From Arenimonas sp. GDDSR-1 (GTDB lineage Bacteria > Pseudomonadota > Gammaproteobacteria > Xanthomonadales > Xanthomonadaceae), in NCBI RefSeq assembly GCF_025980345.1, contig NZ_JAPDUI010000010.1:1-33901 (forward strand): DNA of 33,901 nucleotides. The letters run 5' to 3'. Shown here one piece after another: positions 23,395-31,870 of the stretch (its first letter is position 1; each line of letters opens with the position of its first letter). The notes under the pieces were generated by a model. It saw only the letters and a list, made by a program, of their open reading frames with translations. It made no database searches and was not told the origin of the DNA. Made by a program: the position numbers and the translations under genes.

Positions 23395-24363
23395 ATGCAC
23401 ATCGGGCCGCATGCCATTTCGCCGAACCTGATCCTGGCGCCGATGGCCGGCGTCACCGACAAGCCGTTCCGGATGCTATGCAAAAAAATGGGCGCAGGCC
23501 TGTGCGTCTCCGAGATGACCATCTCCGACCCGCGCTTCTGGCGCACCAGCAAATCGGTGCATCGCATGGATCACTCGGATGAAGCCTCCCCGATTTCGGT
23601 GCAGATTGCGGGCACCGATCCGGCGCAGCTGGCGGAAGCGGCGCGCTTCAATGTTGACCACGGCGCACAGATCATCGACATCAACATGGGCTGTCCGGCC
23701 AAAAAAGTCTGCAATGTCCTGGCCGGCTCGGCTTTGATGCGTGATGAAAAACTGGTGGCTGCGATCCTGAGCGCCACCGTCAAGGCCGTCGAGGTGCCGG
23801 TCACCCTGAAAATCCGTACCGGCTGGAGTCCCGATTCCCGCAATGCACTGGCCATCGCCCGCATTGCCGAGGACTGCGGCATCCAATCCTTGGCGGTGCA
23901 TGGCCGCACGCGTCAGGATTTCTATACGGGCGCAGCCGAATACGACACCATCGCCGCGGTCAAGCAGGCCGTGCGCATTCCGGTGGTGGCCAACGGCGAT
24001 ATCACCGATCCGCTCAAGGCCAAATACGTTCTGGAATACACCAAAGCCGATGCGGTGATGATCGGCCGCGCGGCGCAGGGCCGACCCTGGATTTTCCGGC
24101 AGATCCAACATTATCTGGACACCGGCGAACTGCTGCCGGAGCCTTCTGTGGCATTCATCGCCGAAACCCTGCTCGGCCATCTGCGCCAGCTGCATGAATT
24201 CTATGGCGAGCCGCAGGGCGTGCGCATCGCCCGCAAGCATCTGGGTTGGTACAGCGCCGAACAGGACAATGCCGCCGAATTCCGGGCGCGGGTCAACAAG
24301 GCCGAAACGGCAAGCGAGCAGACCGCGATTACCGAGGATTATTTCTCGGCGCTGATGGCTTAA
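23395..24363 (+). CDS. dusB: tRNA-dihydrouridine synthase B
   Basis: FMN enzyme that reduces uridine to dihydrouridine in tRNA. 322 residues (E. coli DusB 321). LILAPMAGVTDKPFRMLCKK (about 12-31), DINMGCPAKKVCNVLAGSAL with catalytic Cys100, LKIRTGW, VHGRTRQDFYTG, IPVVANGDITDPLKAK, MIGRAAQGRPWIFRQI and the DusB-specific GVRIARKHLGWY are all present. The ATG at 23395 follows the kinase stop by two bases. In enterics dusB precedes fis; here the next gene is osmC on the other strand, so no fis follows. Confidence 0.96.
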   Translation: MHIGPHAISPNLILAPMAGVTDKPFRMLCKKMGAGLCVSEMTISDPRFWRTSKSVHRMDHSDEASPISVQIAGTDPAQLAEAARFNVDHGAQIIDINMGCPAKKVCNVLAGSALMRDEKLVAAILSATVKAVEVPVTLKIRTGWSPDSRNALAIARIAEDCGIQSLAVHGRTRQDFYTGAAEYDTIAAVKQAVRIPVVANGDITDPLKAKYVLEYTKADAVMIGRAAQGRPWIFRQIQHYLDTGELLPEPSVAFIAETLLGHLRQLHEFYGEPQGVRIARKHLGWYSAEQDNAAEFRARVNKAETASEQTAITEDYFSALMA

Positions 24364-24794
24364 GCCAGCGTCGCTTCCAGCGTCACCGGCACCGCCAGCG
24401 CCCGCGAAATCACGCAGCCGGCCTTGGCGGCTTCGGCGATTTCGGCGAACTGCGCCGAAGTAATTCCCGGCACGCTTGCTGAAACGATCAGGTGCACACC
24501 GGTCACCGTCGGACCCGGATCCATGCCCGGTTCCATCATCGCTTCGGCCCGCGTGTCGATCCGGTCCGGCGTGAATCCGGCTTTGCCGAGTACCGCTGCC
24601 AGTGCCATGCTGAAGCAGCCGGCATGCGCGGCGGCCAGCAGTTCTTCGGGATTGGTGCCTTTCTCGTCGCCGAAGCGGGTTTTGAAGGAATAGTTCTGGT
24701 CGGCGAACAGGCCGCTCTGCGGCGTGCTCATGCTGCCCTTGCCGGCCATCAGATCGCCTTCCCAGCGTGCGCTTGCGATGCGTTTGAATCCCAT
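24360..24794 (-). CDS. osmC: OsmC-family organic hydroperoxide reductase
   Basis: 144 residues, aligned by eye with E. coli OsmC (143). Thiol peroxidase residues are Arg40 (KTRF), Glu50/Glu51 (TNPEELLAAAHAGCFSM), Cys60 and Cys127 (AAKAGCVIS). WEGDLMAGKGSMST at the N-terminus marks the OsmC subgroup rather than Ohr. ATG 24794 has AGGGGA upstream (minus) and is preferred to the open frame up to 24830. Its stop TAA overlaps the dusB stop on the other strand in the shared TTAA (24360-24363), so the genes are convergent without spacing or terminator. Probably stress-induced from its own promoter in the 173 bases shared with metK. Confidence 0.94.
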   Translation of the reverse strand: MGFKRIASARWEGDLMAGKGSMSTPQSGLFADQNYSFKTRFGDEKGTNPEELLAAAHAGCFSMALAAVLGKAGFTPDRIDTRAEAMMEPGMDPGPTVTGVHLIVSASVPGITSAQFAEIAEAAKAGCVISRALAVPVTLEATLA

Positions 24795-24959
24795 GACAAT
24801 CCCCTGTAAATGCTTGTTTGGAAACGTCACTTTAGCAAATTCTGGGCCAGTTGAACGGCGGCTAAACCGGAGGGGTCAAAAAGTTGATGCGCACCGGGGC
24901 GTTTGCCTGTATTCTATGCGCTCCCCAAGTTGTATCTTTCTATCTCGATTAAAGGATAT

Positions 24960-24971
24960 ATGCCGCGATGA
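24960..24971 (+). promoter_or_regulatory. Possible three-codon upstream frame before metK
   Basis: ATG at 24960 opens Met-Pro-Arg-stop, and its TGA (24969-24971) overlaps the metK ATG (24968-24970) as ATGA. The only Shine-Dalgarno (AAAGGA, 24951-24956) is three bases from this first ATG and eleven from metK, so either could be used. Coupled re-initiation is possible; chance is not excluded. Confidence 0.3.
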
Positions 24972-26179
24972 GCAATTACCTGTTCACTTCCGAGTCGGTC
25001 TCCGAAGGCCACCCGGACAAACTCGCCGACCAGATTTCCGATGCCGTCCTCGACGCCATCCTGGCCCAGGACAAGCACGCCCGCGTGGCCTGCGAAACCC
25101 TGGTGAAAACCGGCGCCGCCATCGTGGCCGGTGAAATCACCACCTCGGCCTGGGTCGATATCGAAGCACTGGCCCGCAAGGTCATCAACGACATCGGCTA
25201 CAACAATTCCGACGTCGGCTTCGACGGCCACACCTGCGCCATCATCAACATGATCGGCAAGCAGTCGGTCGACATCAACCAAGGCGTCGACCGCAAGCGT
25301 CCGGAAGACCAGGGCGCCGGCGACCAGGGCTTGATGTTCGGCTATGCCACCAACGAAACCGAAAGCTTCATGCCGGCAGCCATCCATCTGTCGCACCGTC
25401 TGGTCGAACGCCAGGCCAAAGTGCGCAAGCAGAAGAATTCGCCGCTGCCCTGGCTGCGCCCGGACGCCAAGAGCCAGGTCACCCTGCGCTATGAAGGCGA
25501 CAAGGCCGTGGCCATCGATGCCGTGGTGCTCTCGACCCAGCACGATCCGGGCATCAAGCAGAAGGATCTGATCGAGGCCGTGCGCGCGCACGTGATCGAT
25601 CCGGTGCTGCCGGGCAAACTGCTGCACAAAGGCACCAAGTACCACATCAACCCGACCGGCAAGTTCGAAATCGGCGGCCCGGTGGGCGACTGCGGCCTGA
25701 CCGGCCGCAAGATCATCGTCGACACCTACGGCGGCTGGGCCCGCCATGGCGGCGGCGCCTTCTCGGGCAAGGATCCGTCCAAGGTCGACCGTTCGGCCGC
25801 CTACGCCGCCCGTTACGTGGCCAAGAACGTGGTCGCCGCCGGCTTGGCCGACCGCTGCGAAGTGCAGGTCAGCTACGCCATCGGCGTGGCCGAGCCGACC
25901 TCGATTTCGGTCACCACCTTCGGCACCGGCAGGATTCCGGACGTACAGATTGAAAAGCTGATCCGCGGCCACTTCGACCTGCGTCCGTATGGCATCAGCA
26001 AAATGCTCGACCTGCTGCACCCGATTTACCAGCGCACCGCCAGCTACGGCCACTTCGGCCGCAAGCCGCAGGAAGTCAGCTATGTCGACGGTCACGGCAA
26101 AACCCACAAAGCCACTGCGTTCAGCTGGGAAAAAACCGACGTCGCCGAAGCCCTGCGCAAGGCCGCGAAACTGAAGTAA
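24968..26179 (+). CDS. metK: S-adenosylmethionine synthase
   Basis: Makes SAM from methionine and ATP; cytoplasmic tetramer. 403 residues. Motifs: [15 protein letters not shown] (13-27) with the catalytic His15 and Asp17, GAGDQG (116-121), the ATP loop [19 protein letters not shown] (261-279). The segment [20 protein letters not shown] in the middle is standard, with a slightly longer version than E. coli (384 residues). The 173 bases upstream contain no SAM riboswitch that I can recognise; a TATTCT (24910-24915) may be the -10. It ends at its own terminator, so the ahcY unit that follows is controlled separately. Confidence 0.98.
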   Translation: MSNYLFTSESVSEGHPDKLADQISDAVLDAILAQDKHARVACETLVKTGAAIVAGEITTSAWVDIEALARKVINDIGYNNSDVGFDGHTCAIINMIGKQSVDINQGVDRKRPEDQGAGDQGLMFGYATNETESFMPAAIHLSHRLVERQAKVRKQKNSPLPWLRPDAKSQVTLRYEGDKAVAIDAVVLSTQHDPGIKQKDLIEAVRAHVIDPVLPGKLLHKGTKYHINPTGKFEIGGPVGDCGLTGRKIIVDTYGGWARHGGGAFSGKDPSKVDRSAAYAARYVAKNVVAAGLADRCEVQVSYAIGVAEPTSISVTTFGTGRIPDVQIEKLIRGHFDLRPYGISKMLDLLHPIYQRTASYGHFGRKPQEVSYVDGHGKTHKATAFSWEKTDVAEALRKAAKLK

Positions 26180-26187
26180 TCCGGAAC

Positions 26188-26215
26188 CGGGGGCGGCGCA
26201 ATCCGCCCCCGTTTT
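26188..26215 (+). terminator. Intrinsic terminator after metK
   Basis: Arms CGGGGGCGG (26188-26196) and CCGCCCCCG (26203-26211) with a six-base loop, followed by TTTT. Nine bases after the metK stop. Confidence 0.92.
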
Positions 26216-26239
26216 CACATGTCATTCCGGTGCAGGCGG

Positions 26240-26245
26240 TATCAT
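26240..26245 (+). promoter_or_regulatory. -10 box (TATCAT) before the SAH riboswitch
   Basis: TATCAT matches five of six positions and would start the mRNA near 26252, about 15 bases before the first paired base of the riboswitch. The -35 at 15-18 bases upstream is poor, so activation or a non-standard promoter is possible. Confidence 0.5.
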
Positions 26246-26266
26246 AAGGCCTGTACCAAAACACCC

Positions 26267-26345
26267 CATCGAGGGGCGCTGCAAGCACCGCTGAGGCGGA
26301 AGCACAGGCTCGATGGCGGTCGTCACTGCAACTGCGCCCGCTCAC
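26267..26345 (+). promoter_or_regulatory. SAH riboswitch controlling ahcY
   Basis: The S-adenosylhomocysteine aptamer is recognised by sequence and folding. Stem P1 is CATCGAG (26267-26273) with CTCGATG (26309-26315), seven perfect pairs. The conserved core GAGGGGCGCTGCAAG follows, with an internal hairpin CCGC/GCGG (26288-26291 and 26295-26298) and then GGAAGCACAGGCTCG. A pseudoknot pairs GGGCGC (26274-26279) with GCGCCC (26334-26339), which sits just before the ribosome binding site AAGGAG (26356-26361). SAH riboswitches usually switch genes on when SAH accumulates; here the target encodes the enzyme that removes SAH, which fits. Confidence 0.9.
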
Positions 26346-26366
26346 TTTGATCTTTAAGGAGCGTGC

Positions 26367-27788
<1,422 letters not shown>

Positions 27789-27796
27789 GTCCCCGG

Positions 27797-27823
27797 AAAG
27801 GGCGCGCATGCGCCCTTTCTTTT
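27797..27823 (+). terminator. Intrinsic terminator or attenuator between ahcY and metF
   Basis: Arms AAAGGGCGC (27797-27805) and GCGCCCTTT (27810-27818), loop GCAT, followed by CTTTT. Only 15 bases before the metF ATG, so it either lowers metF relative to ahcY or ends ahcY with metF needing read-through; no metF promoter is evident. Confidence 0.8.
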
Positions 27824-27837
27824 GTCCGGAACCTGCC

Positions 27838-28659
27838 ATGAAGATTTCCTACGAGTTCTTTCCGCCGAAAACCGACGAGCAGCGTGCCCAGCTCGACCGC
27901 ACCGCGGCCGCGCTGAAGATGCATGCTCCGGAGTTCGCTTCGGTGACCTTCGGAGCCGGCGGCTCGACCCTGAGCTATACCGGGGAAACGGTTCAACGGC
28001 TTGCCGAAACCCATGGCCTGAATGCGGTACCGCATCTGAGCTGCATGGGCGGCACCCGCGACGAAATCCGGGGACTGCTCGATCAGTACAAAGCCCAGGG
28101 CCGTAAACGCATCATCGCCCTGCGCGGCGACCTGCCCTCGGGCATGGCGCGCGCCGGCGACATGCACTTCGCCGCCGATCTGGTGCGTTTCATCAAAACC
28201 GAATACGGCGACACGTTCGACATCACCGTCGCCTGTTATCCGGAGTTCCACCCGCAGGCCGAAGATGCCGAATCCGACCTCGCGCGCTTCGCGGAAAAAG
28301 CGGCGCTGGGCGCCAGCTCGGCGATTACCCAGTACTTCTACAATGCCGATGCCTACTTCCGTTTCGTCGAGGATGTGCGCCGGCGCGGCATCACCATCCC
28401 GATCATCCCGGGCATCATGCCGATTTCGAATTTCTCGCAGATCCGCCGGTTCTCGCAGATGTGCGGCGCCGAGATTCCGCGCTGGATGGCCCAACGCATG
28501 CTGTCCTATGGCGACGATGCCGCCAGCATCCGCGAGTTCGCCGCCGACTGCGTGGCCGGCATGTGCCGTCGACTGCTCGAGGGCGGCGCCGATGAACTGC
28601 ATTTCTATACCCTGAACCTGGCCAAACCCACCGAAGCGGTGCTCTCGCGTTTACGCTGA
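27838..28659 (+). CDS. metF: Methylenetetrahydrofolate reductase
   Basis: FAD enzyme that makes 5-methyltetrahydrofolate for methionine synthesis. 273 residues, a little shorter than E. coli MetF (296), mostly at the N-terminus. ISYEFFPPKTDEQ (with the catalytic Glu6), VTFGAGGSTLSYTGETV, HLSCMGGTRDEIRGLLDQYK, IIALRGDLPSG, the FAD-contacting ACYPEFHPQAED, SAITQYFYNADAYFRF, and PIIPGIMPISNFSQIRRFS are all seen. ATG at 27838 is chosen because it gives the family start; earlier codons lie in the terminator. Its place after ahcY closes the methyl cycle. Confidence 0.97.
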   Translation: MKISYEFFPPKTDEQRAQLDRTAAALKMHAPEFASVTFGAGGSTLSYTGETVQRLAETHGLNAVPHLSCMGGTRDEIRGLLDQYKAQGRKRIIALRGDLPSGMARAGDMHFAADLVRFIKTEYGDTFDITVACYPEFHPQAEDAESDLARFAEKAALGASSAITQYFYNADAYFRFVEDVRRRGITIPIIPGIMPISNFSQIRRFSQMCGAEIPRWMAQRMLSYGDDAASIREFAADCVAGMCRRLLEGGADELHFYTLNLAKPTEAVLSRLR

Positions 28660-28679
28660 AGCTGCGCTAGAGTGCCGCT

Positions 28680-29279
28680 ATGGCATCATTACGCATCAGC
28701 GTGTTGTTTCTCCTGCTGGCCGGCAACGCGGCATCGGCACAGGACATGCACCGTTGCCTGCGCGCCGACGGCAGCGTGATTTATACCGATCGCCTGTGCG
28801 AACCCGAACAGACCGAAAAGCCGGCCGCAGCCACGTCCGGCCCGGCACCGCCGCAAGCATCGCGATCCGGCCGGACCGGTCTTCCGCCGCCGCCCGCATG
28901 CAGCAGAAATCCCGAGGACCTGCTTTACAGCGTCCGTTCCGCCATCGACATGAAGGACGTCAACCAACTGGTGAAAAGCTACCATTGGGTCGGTGTCAGC
29001 CAGGATCAGTCGGAAAGCCTGCTCTCGCGTCTGGACGCCATGGTGGACCGGCCGTTGCTGGATGTGCAGCTGCTGTATCCCGAGCCCAAGACGCCGGCGC
29101 CGTCGGATGTACCTGAAGAGGAACTGCCCGATACCGCGGATTACACCTACCGGGAATCGCCGCGGACTTTGCCGTCCGCCCTGAAAGTCATGCAGTACAA
29201 GAGTGCGACGGCCACTGAGACGGTCAGTACGGTATTCCGCCTGCAGCGGCATTATCAGTGCTGGTGGATCCGTTTCTGA
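28680..29279 (+). CDS. Exported protein with DUF4124-like N-terminus, function unknown
   Basis: 199 residues. Signal peptide of 20 residues (MASLRISVLFLLLAGNAASA), then MHRCLRADGSVIYTDRLCEP, which matches the DUF4124 pattern of a Cys, a short beta hairpin and a second Cys. A Pro/Ala/Ser linker (about 45-75) leads to a C-terminal domain (about 77-199) with CSRNPEDLLYSVRSAIDMKD and Cys193 that I do not recognise. TAGAGT (28668-28673) ends six bases before the ATG and there is no Shine-Dalgarno, so a leaderless mRNA is possible. The stop (29277-29279) abuts the stop of the histidine kinase on the other strand. Confidence 0.75.
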   Translation: MASLRISVLFLLLAGNAASAQDMHRCLRADGSVIYTDRLCEPEQTEKPAAATSGPAPPQASRSGRTGLPPPPACSRNPEDLLYSVRSAIDMKDVNQLVKSYHWVGVSQDQSESLLSRLDAMVDRPLLDVQLLYPEPKTPAPSDVPEEELPDTADYTYRESPRTLPSALKVMQYKSATATETVSTVFRLQRHYQCWWIRF

Positions 29280-30551
29280 TCAGCTGAAACGCAGAACGGC
29301 GACCGCGCCGCCTTGCTCGCGCGGTGCGATACTCACTTTCCAGCCATACAGTTCACACAGACGGCGCACGATGGACAGACCGATGCCGCCGCCGGTGGTG
29401 TTGCCGACGCTCGAGCCGCGGTAGCCGCGCTCAAACAGGCGCTCGGCATCTTCGGTGCTCAGACCCGGCCCGGTATCCTCGATGGCGATGCAGTCGGCTT
29501 CGACCCGGCAGCGCACCTCGCCCTCGACCGTGTATTTGCAGGCATTGCCCAGCAGATTGCCGATGGCGACCGAGAGCACCGCTTCCGGCGCTTCGATGAT
29601 GACGCCTTCCAGTCCTTCGACGAAAATCTCGACCGGCTTGTTCGCCAGATGCGGACGGTTCGCCTCTGCCAGCTGGCGTACCAGTTTGGCGATGTCGCAG
29701 CTGCCCATGCCGCGCTCGTTGCGCGACAGCATCAGCAGGGCGGTGGTCAGATCGGTGCACTGCAGCGCAGCGCGATCGATGCGCAACAGACGCTGGCGCA
29801 TCTTGTCGGTGATGTCGGGATTGGCCAGAAGCAGTTCCGTGGCGCCGCGGATGACCGCCAGCGGCGTGCGCAGCTCGTGGCTGACATCGGCATTGAACTC
29901 GCGGTCGCGGCGGACGATCTGGGTCATCCGGCTGGAATAATCATCAAGCGCGGAGGCCAACTGGCCGACTTCATCGTCCGGAAATAGCGGCGCCAGCTGT
30001 TGGCTGCTTTCCTTACCGACCATCATGCGCAGCCGACGGGCCAGTTCCAACACCGGACTGATCACGCGCGAAGACGACCAGATGCCGATGAGCCAGGCCA
30101 GGAGGGAGAACACCGCAATGGCGCCGATGACCAGAAGCACCAGGCGCTGCTCGCTCAGGCTGGCGCTGGTGACGTCGTAACGGACATAGCTGACCAGATC
30201 GGCATCACGCCGGATGGCATATTTGTACCGGTGCAGCTGGCCGTTGCCGTCGACTTCTTCGATATCGTATACGCCGGTTTTCAGATTCTGCAGCACCAAC
30301 GGCATTTTATAGGCGTTGCGCGTGCTCCAGATTTTGGCCGAGAGCATCGAAAAAGTGGCGGTGCCCTGCGGATTGGTGCGCACCTGTGCCACGAAATTAT
30401 CGACTTCGCGCTGCAGCGTGCTTTCGATCAGCTGGCCTTCCAGCTTGGACCTCAGGTACAGGGAGGACAAGGCGAACAGAGCCGTCAGCCCGAAGCCCAG
30501 CAGGAAAAAGGAGAAAATGATACGGGTTCGGAGTCTACGCCTGTACTGCAT
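29280..30551 (-). CDS. Sensor histidine kinase of a two-component system
   Basis: 423 residues. Two membrane helices (about 11-31 and 137-157) enclose a periplasmic sensor of about 105 residues; a HAMP-like region follows (about 158-212), then the dimerisation helix with FNADVSHELRTPL (phospho-acceptor His225), N box GNLLGNACKYT (331-341), and G boxes DTGPGLS and GGGIGLSIVRRLC. The periplasmic part has no recognisable domain. The start overlaps the end of the response regulator gene by 17 bases, which fits translational coupling. Signal unknown; general organisation resembles QseC/PhoQ/ColS-type kinases, but I cannot assign one. Confidence 0.94.
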   Translation of the reverse strand: MQYRRRLRTRIIFSFFLLGFGLTALFALSSLYLRSKLEGQLIESTLQREVDNFVAQVRTNPQGTATFSMLSAKIWSTRNAYKMPLVLQNLKTGVYDIEEVDGNGQLHRYKYAIRRDADLVSYVRYDVTSASLSEQRLVLLVIGAIAVFSLLAWLIGIWSSSRVISPVLELARRLRMMVGKESSQQLAPLFPDDEVGQLASALDDYSSRMTQIVRRDREFNADVSHELRTPLAVIRGATELLLANPDITDKMRQRLLRIDRAALQCTDLTTALLMLSRNERGMGSCDIAKLVRQLAEANRPHLANKPVEIFVEGLEGVIIEAPEAVLSVAIGNLLGNACKYTVEGEVRCRVEADCIAIEDTGPGLSTEDAERLFERGYRGSSVGNTTGGGIGLSIVRRLCELYGWKVSIAPREQGGAVAVLRFS

Positions 30552-31221
30552 CGGGATCGACGATTCGATAGCCTATGCCATGCCGCGTCTGGATCAGCGC
30601 CGTCGGAAACGGCTTATCGATGGCCGCACGCAACCCGTGGATATGCACGCGCAGGCTGTCGGAATCGGGCAGCTCTTCGCCCCAGACCCGGGTTTCCAGT
30701 TCGTTGCGGGTCACCACCGAAGGCGAGGCTTCCATCAGAGCCTGCAGGATTTTCAATGCGGTCGGATTGAGCTGGATCGATTCCCCGCCGCGGCGCACTT
30801 CCAATGTATCGAGATTGAACTCGAGATCGGCAATGCCCAGCGTGCGCGAGACATTGGTCTTGGTGCGGCGCGCAAGCACCTGCAGGCGGGCTTCCACTTC
30901 CTGCAACGCAAACGGCTTGACCAGGTAATCATCGGCACCCGAGTCGAAACCGGCGAGCTTGCTTTCCAGCGAATCGCGCGCGGTCAGCATCAGTACCGGA
31001 GTCTGTTTGCGGCCCTCCATGCGCAGCTTGCGGCATACTTCAATCCCGTCAATGCCGGGCAGATTGAGATCGAGCACGATGGCATCGAAGTCATTGACCA
31101 CGGCCAGATGCAGTCCGGTCACGCCATCGGCGGCGTAATCGACCGTGTGGCCGCGGTCTTCCAGATAGTCGCCCAGATTAGCAGCGATGTCGCGGTTGTC
31201 TTCGATCACCAATAAGCGCAT
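30535..31221 (-). CDS. OmpR/PhoB-type response regulator
   Basis: 228 residues: receiver domain (about 1-115) with acidic pair in LVIEDNRD, phospho-acceptor Asp51 (IVLDLNLPG), Thr80 (MLTARD) and Lys102 (LVKPFA); then a winged-helix DNA-binding domain (about 130-225: LNPTALKILQALMEASPSVV, LRVHIHGLRAAIDKPF, LIQTRHGIGYRI). The ATG at 31221 gives MRLLVIEDN; the frame open to 31245 overlaps the gene before it. It lies 20 bases after a small exported protein gene and overlaps the kinase gene, so the three probably form one transcript. Confidence 0.95.
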   Translation of the reverse strand: MRLLVIEDNRDIAANLGDYLEDRGHTVDYAADGVTGLHLAVVNDFDAIVLDLNLPGIDGIEVCRKLRMEGRKQTPVLMLTARDSLESKLAGFDSGADDYLVKPFALQEVEARLQVLARRTKTNVSRTLGIADLEFNLDTLEVRRGGESIQLNPTALKILQALMEASPSVVTRNELETRVWGEELPDSDSLRVHIHGLRAAIDKPFPTALIQTRHGIGYRIVDPDAVQA

Positions 31222-31241
31222 TTTTCGAATCTCGGTTGATG

Positions 31242-31661
31242 TCACTGTTTAACGTTCACGCCATCCAACTGTGTTTTTTCATAGGCCCTGCGCTTGGCGC
31301 CGGCCGTGGTGCACGATTTCTTTTTCATGTTCGTACCGACCGGTTGCTCGAAAGTACAGACCATTTTGCTGTCGGCGAAGGCCTGTTTCAGAATTTCATT
31401 GACCTTGTTCTGTGCCTCCAGAGCATCCGCGGATGTCAACTGACCGCCCTCCAAGGCATCCAGCGACTGATCCAAGACCTTTCGTTTGTCCGGCGTCATT
31501 TCAACATAATCGACCTGAGTCAATTTCTGGTTAATGTCGAGCCGTTGCTGCGCAATATTGCCGGCCGTCAAAGACAGTTGTACAGCCGATGCATCCCTAG
31601 CTGACGCTACATCAATATGTGAAGCGAGCAGCAGAGCCGAAAAAATTACAAAATTCTTCAT
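31242..31661 (-). CDS. Small exported protein in front of a two-component system
   Basis: 139 residues. Start at ATG 31661 gives a signal peptide (MKNFVIFSALLLASHIDVASA). The mature part is helical and polar, with two cysteines, Cys102 and Cys117, bracketing FEQPVGTNMKKKS; a Cys...Pro-x-Gly-T/S-N...Lys/Arg...Cys pattern of this kind is one I recall from small exported xanthomonad proteins of unknown function. A disulphide between the two is likely. The Shine-Dalgarno is weak (TAAAG directly before the ATG). Its stop lies 20 bases before the response regulator start, so it may act as a periplasmic modulator of the kinase, which is inference only. Confidence 0.7.
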   Translation of the reverse strand: MKNFVIFSALLLASHIDVASARDASAVQLSLTAGNIAQQRLDINQKLTQVDYVEMTPDKRKVLDQSLDALEGGQLTSADALEAQNKVNEILKQAFADSKMVCTFEQPVGTNMKKKSCTTAGAKRRAYEKTQLDGVNVKQ

Positions 31662-31725
31662 CTTTAAAATCAAAAACCTATTCAATAGTGGTTTTTTAAG
31701 AATAGCATCATTCACGGCGCACCAT

Positions 31726-31760
31726 TAAAAACCCGGCAAGCGGTTGCCCGCTTGCCGGGT
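31726..31760 (-). terminator. Intrinsic terminator after the RimK-like gene
   Basis: Thirteen-base perfect arms ACCCGGCAAGCGG (31731-31743) and CCGCTTGCCGGGT (31748-31760) with loop TTGC; on the minus strand TTTT follows. It is 110 bases past the stop at 31871, so the RimK-like mRNA has a long 3' part in which I see no gene. On the plus strand there is no T-run. Confidence 0.88.
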
Positions 31761-31870
31761 CAGGGCTGTGAAGCTCCGATTACCATAACCGGTTGGTTGC
31801 TGACGAGGCGCGCAAACCGAAGAGATGGTCGGACAAGGCTAGACCTCAATGCGTTAATATTTCGTTAATT

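Noticed and set aside
24795-24967. SAM riboswitch before metK
   Set aside because: No long stem or conserved core of any SAM class could be traced in the 173 bases.
24914-26218. 434-codon open frame on the minus strand
   Set aside because: Antisense of metK; GC-rich third positions leave the opposite frame open by chance.
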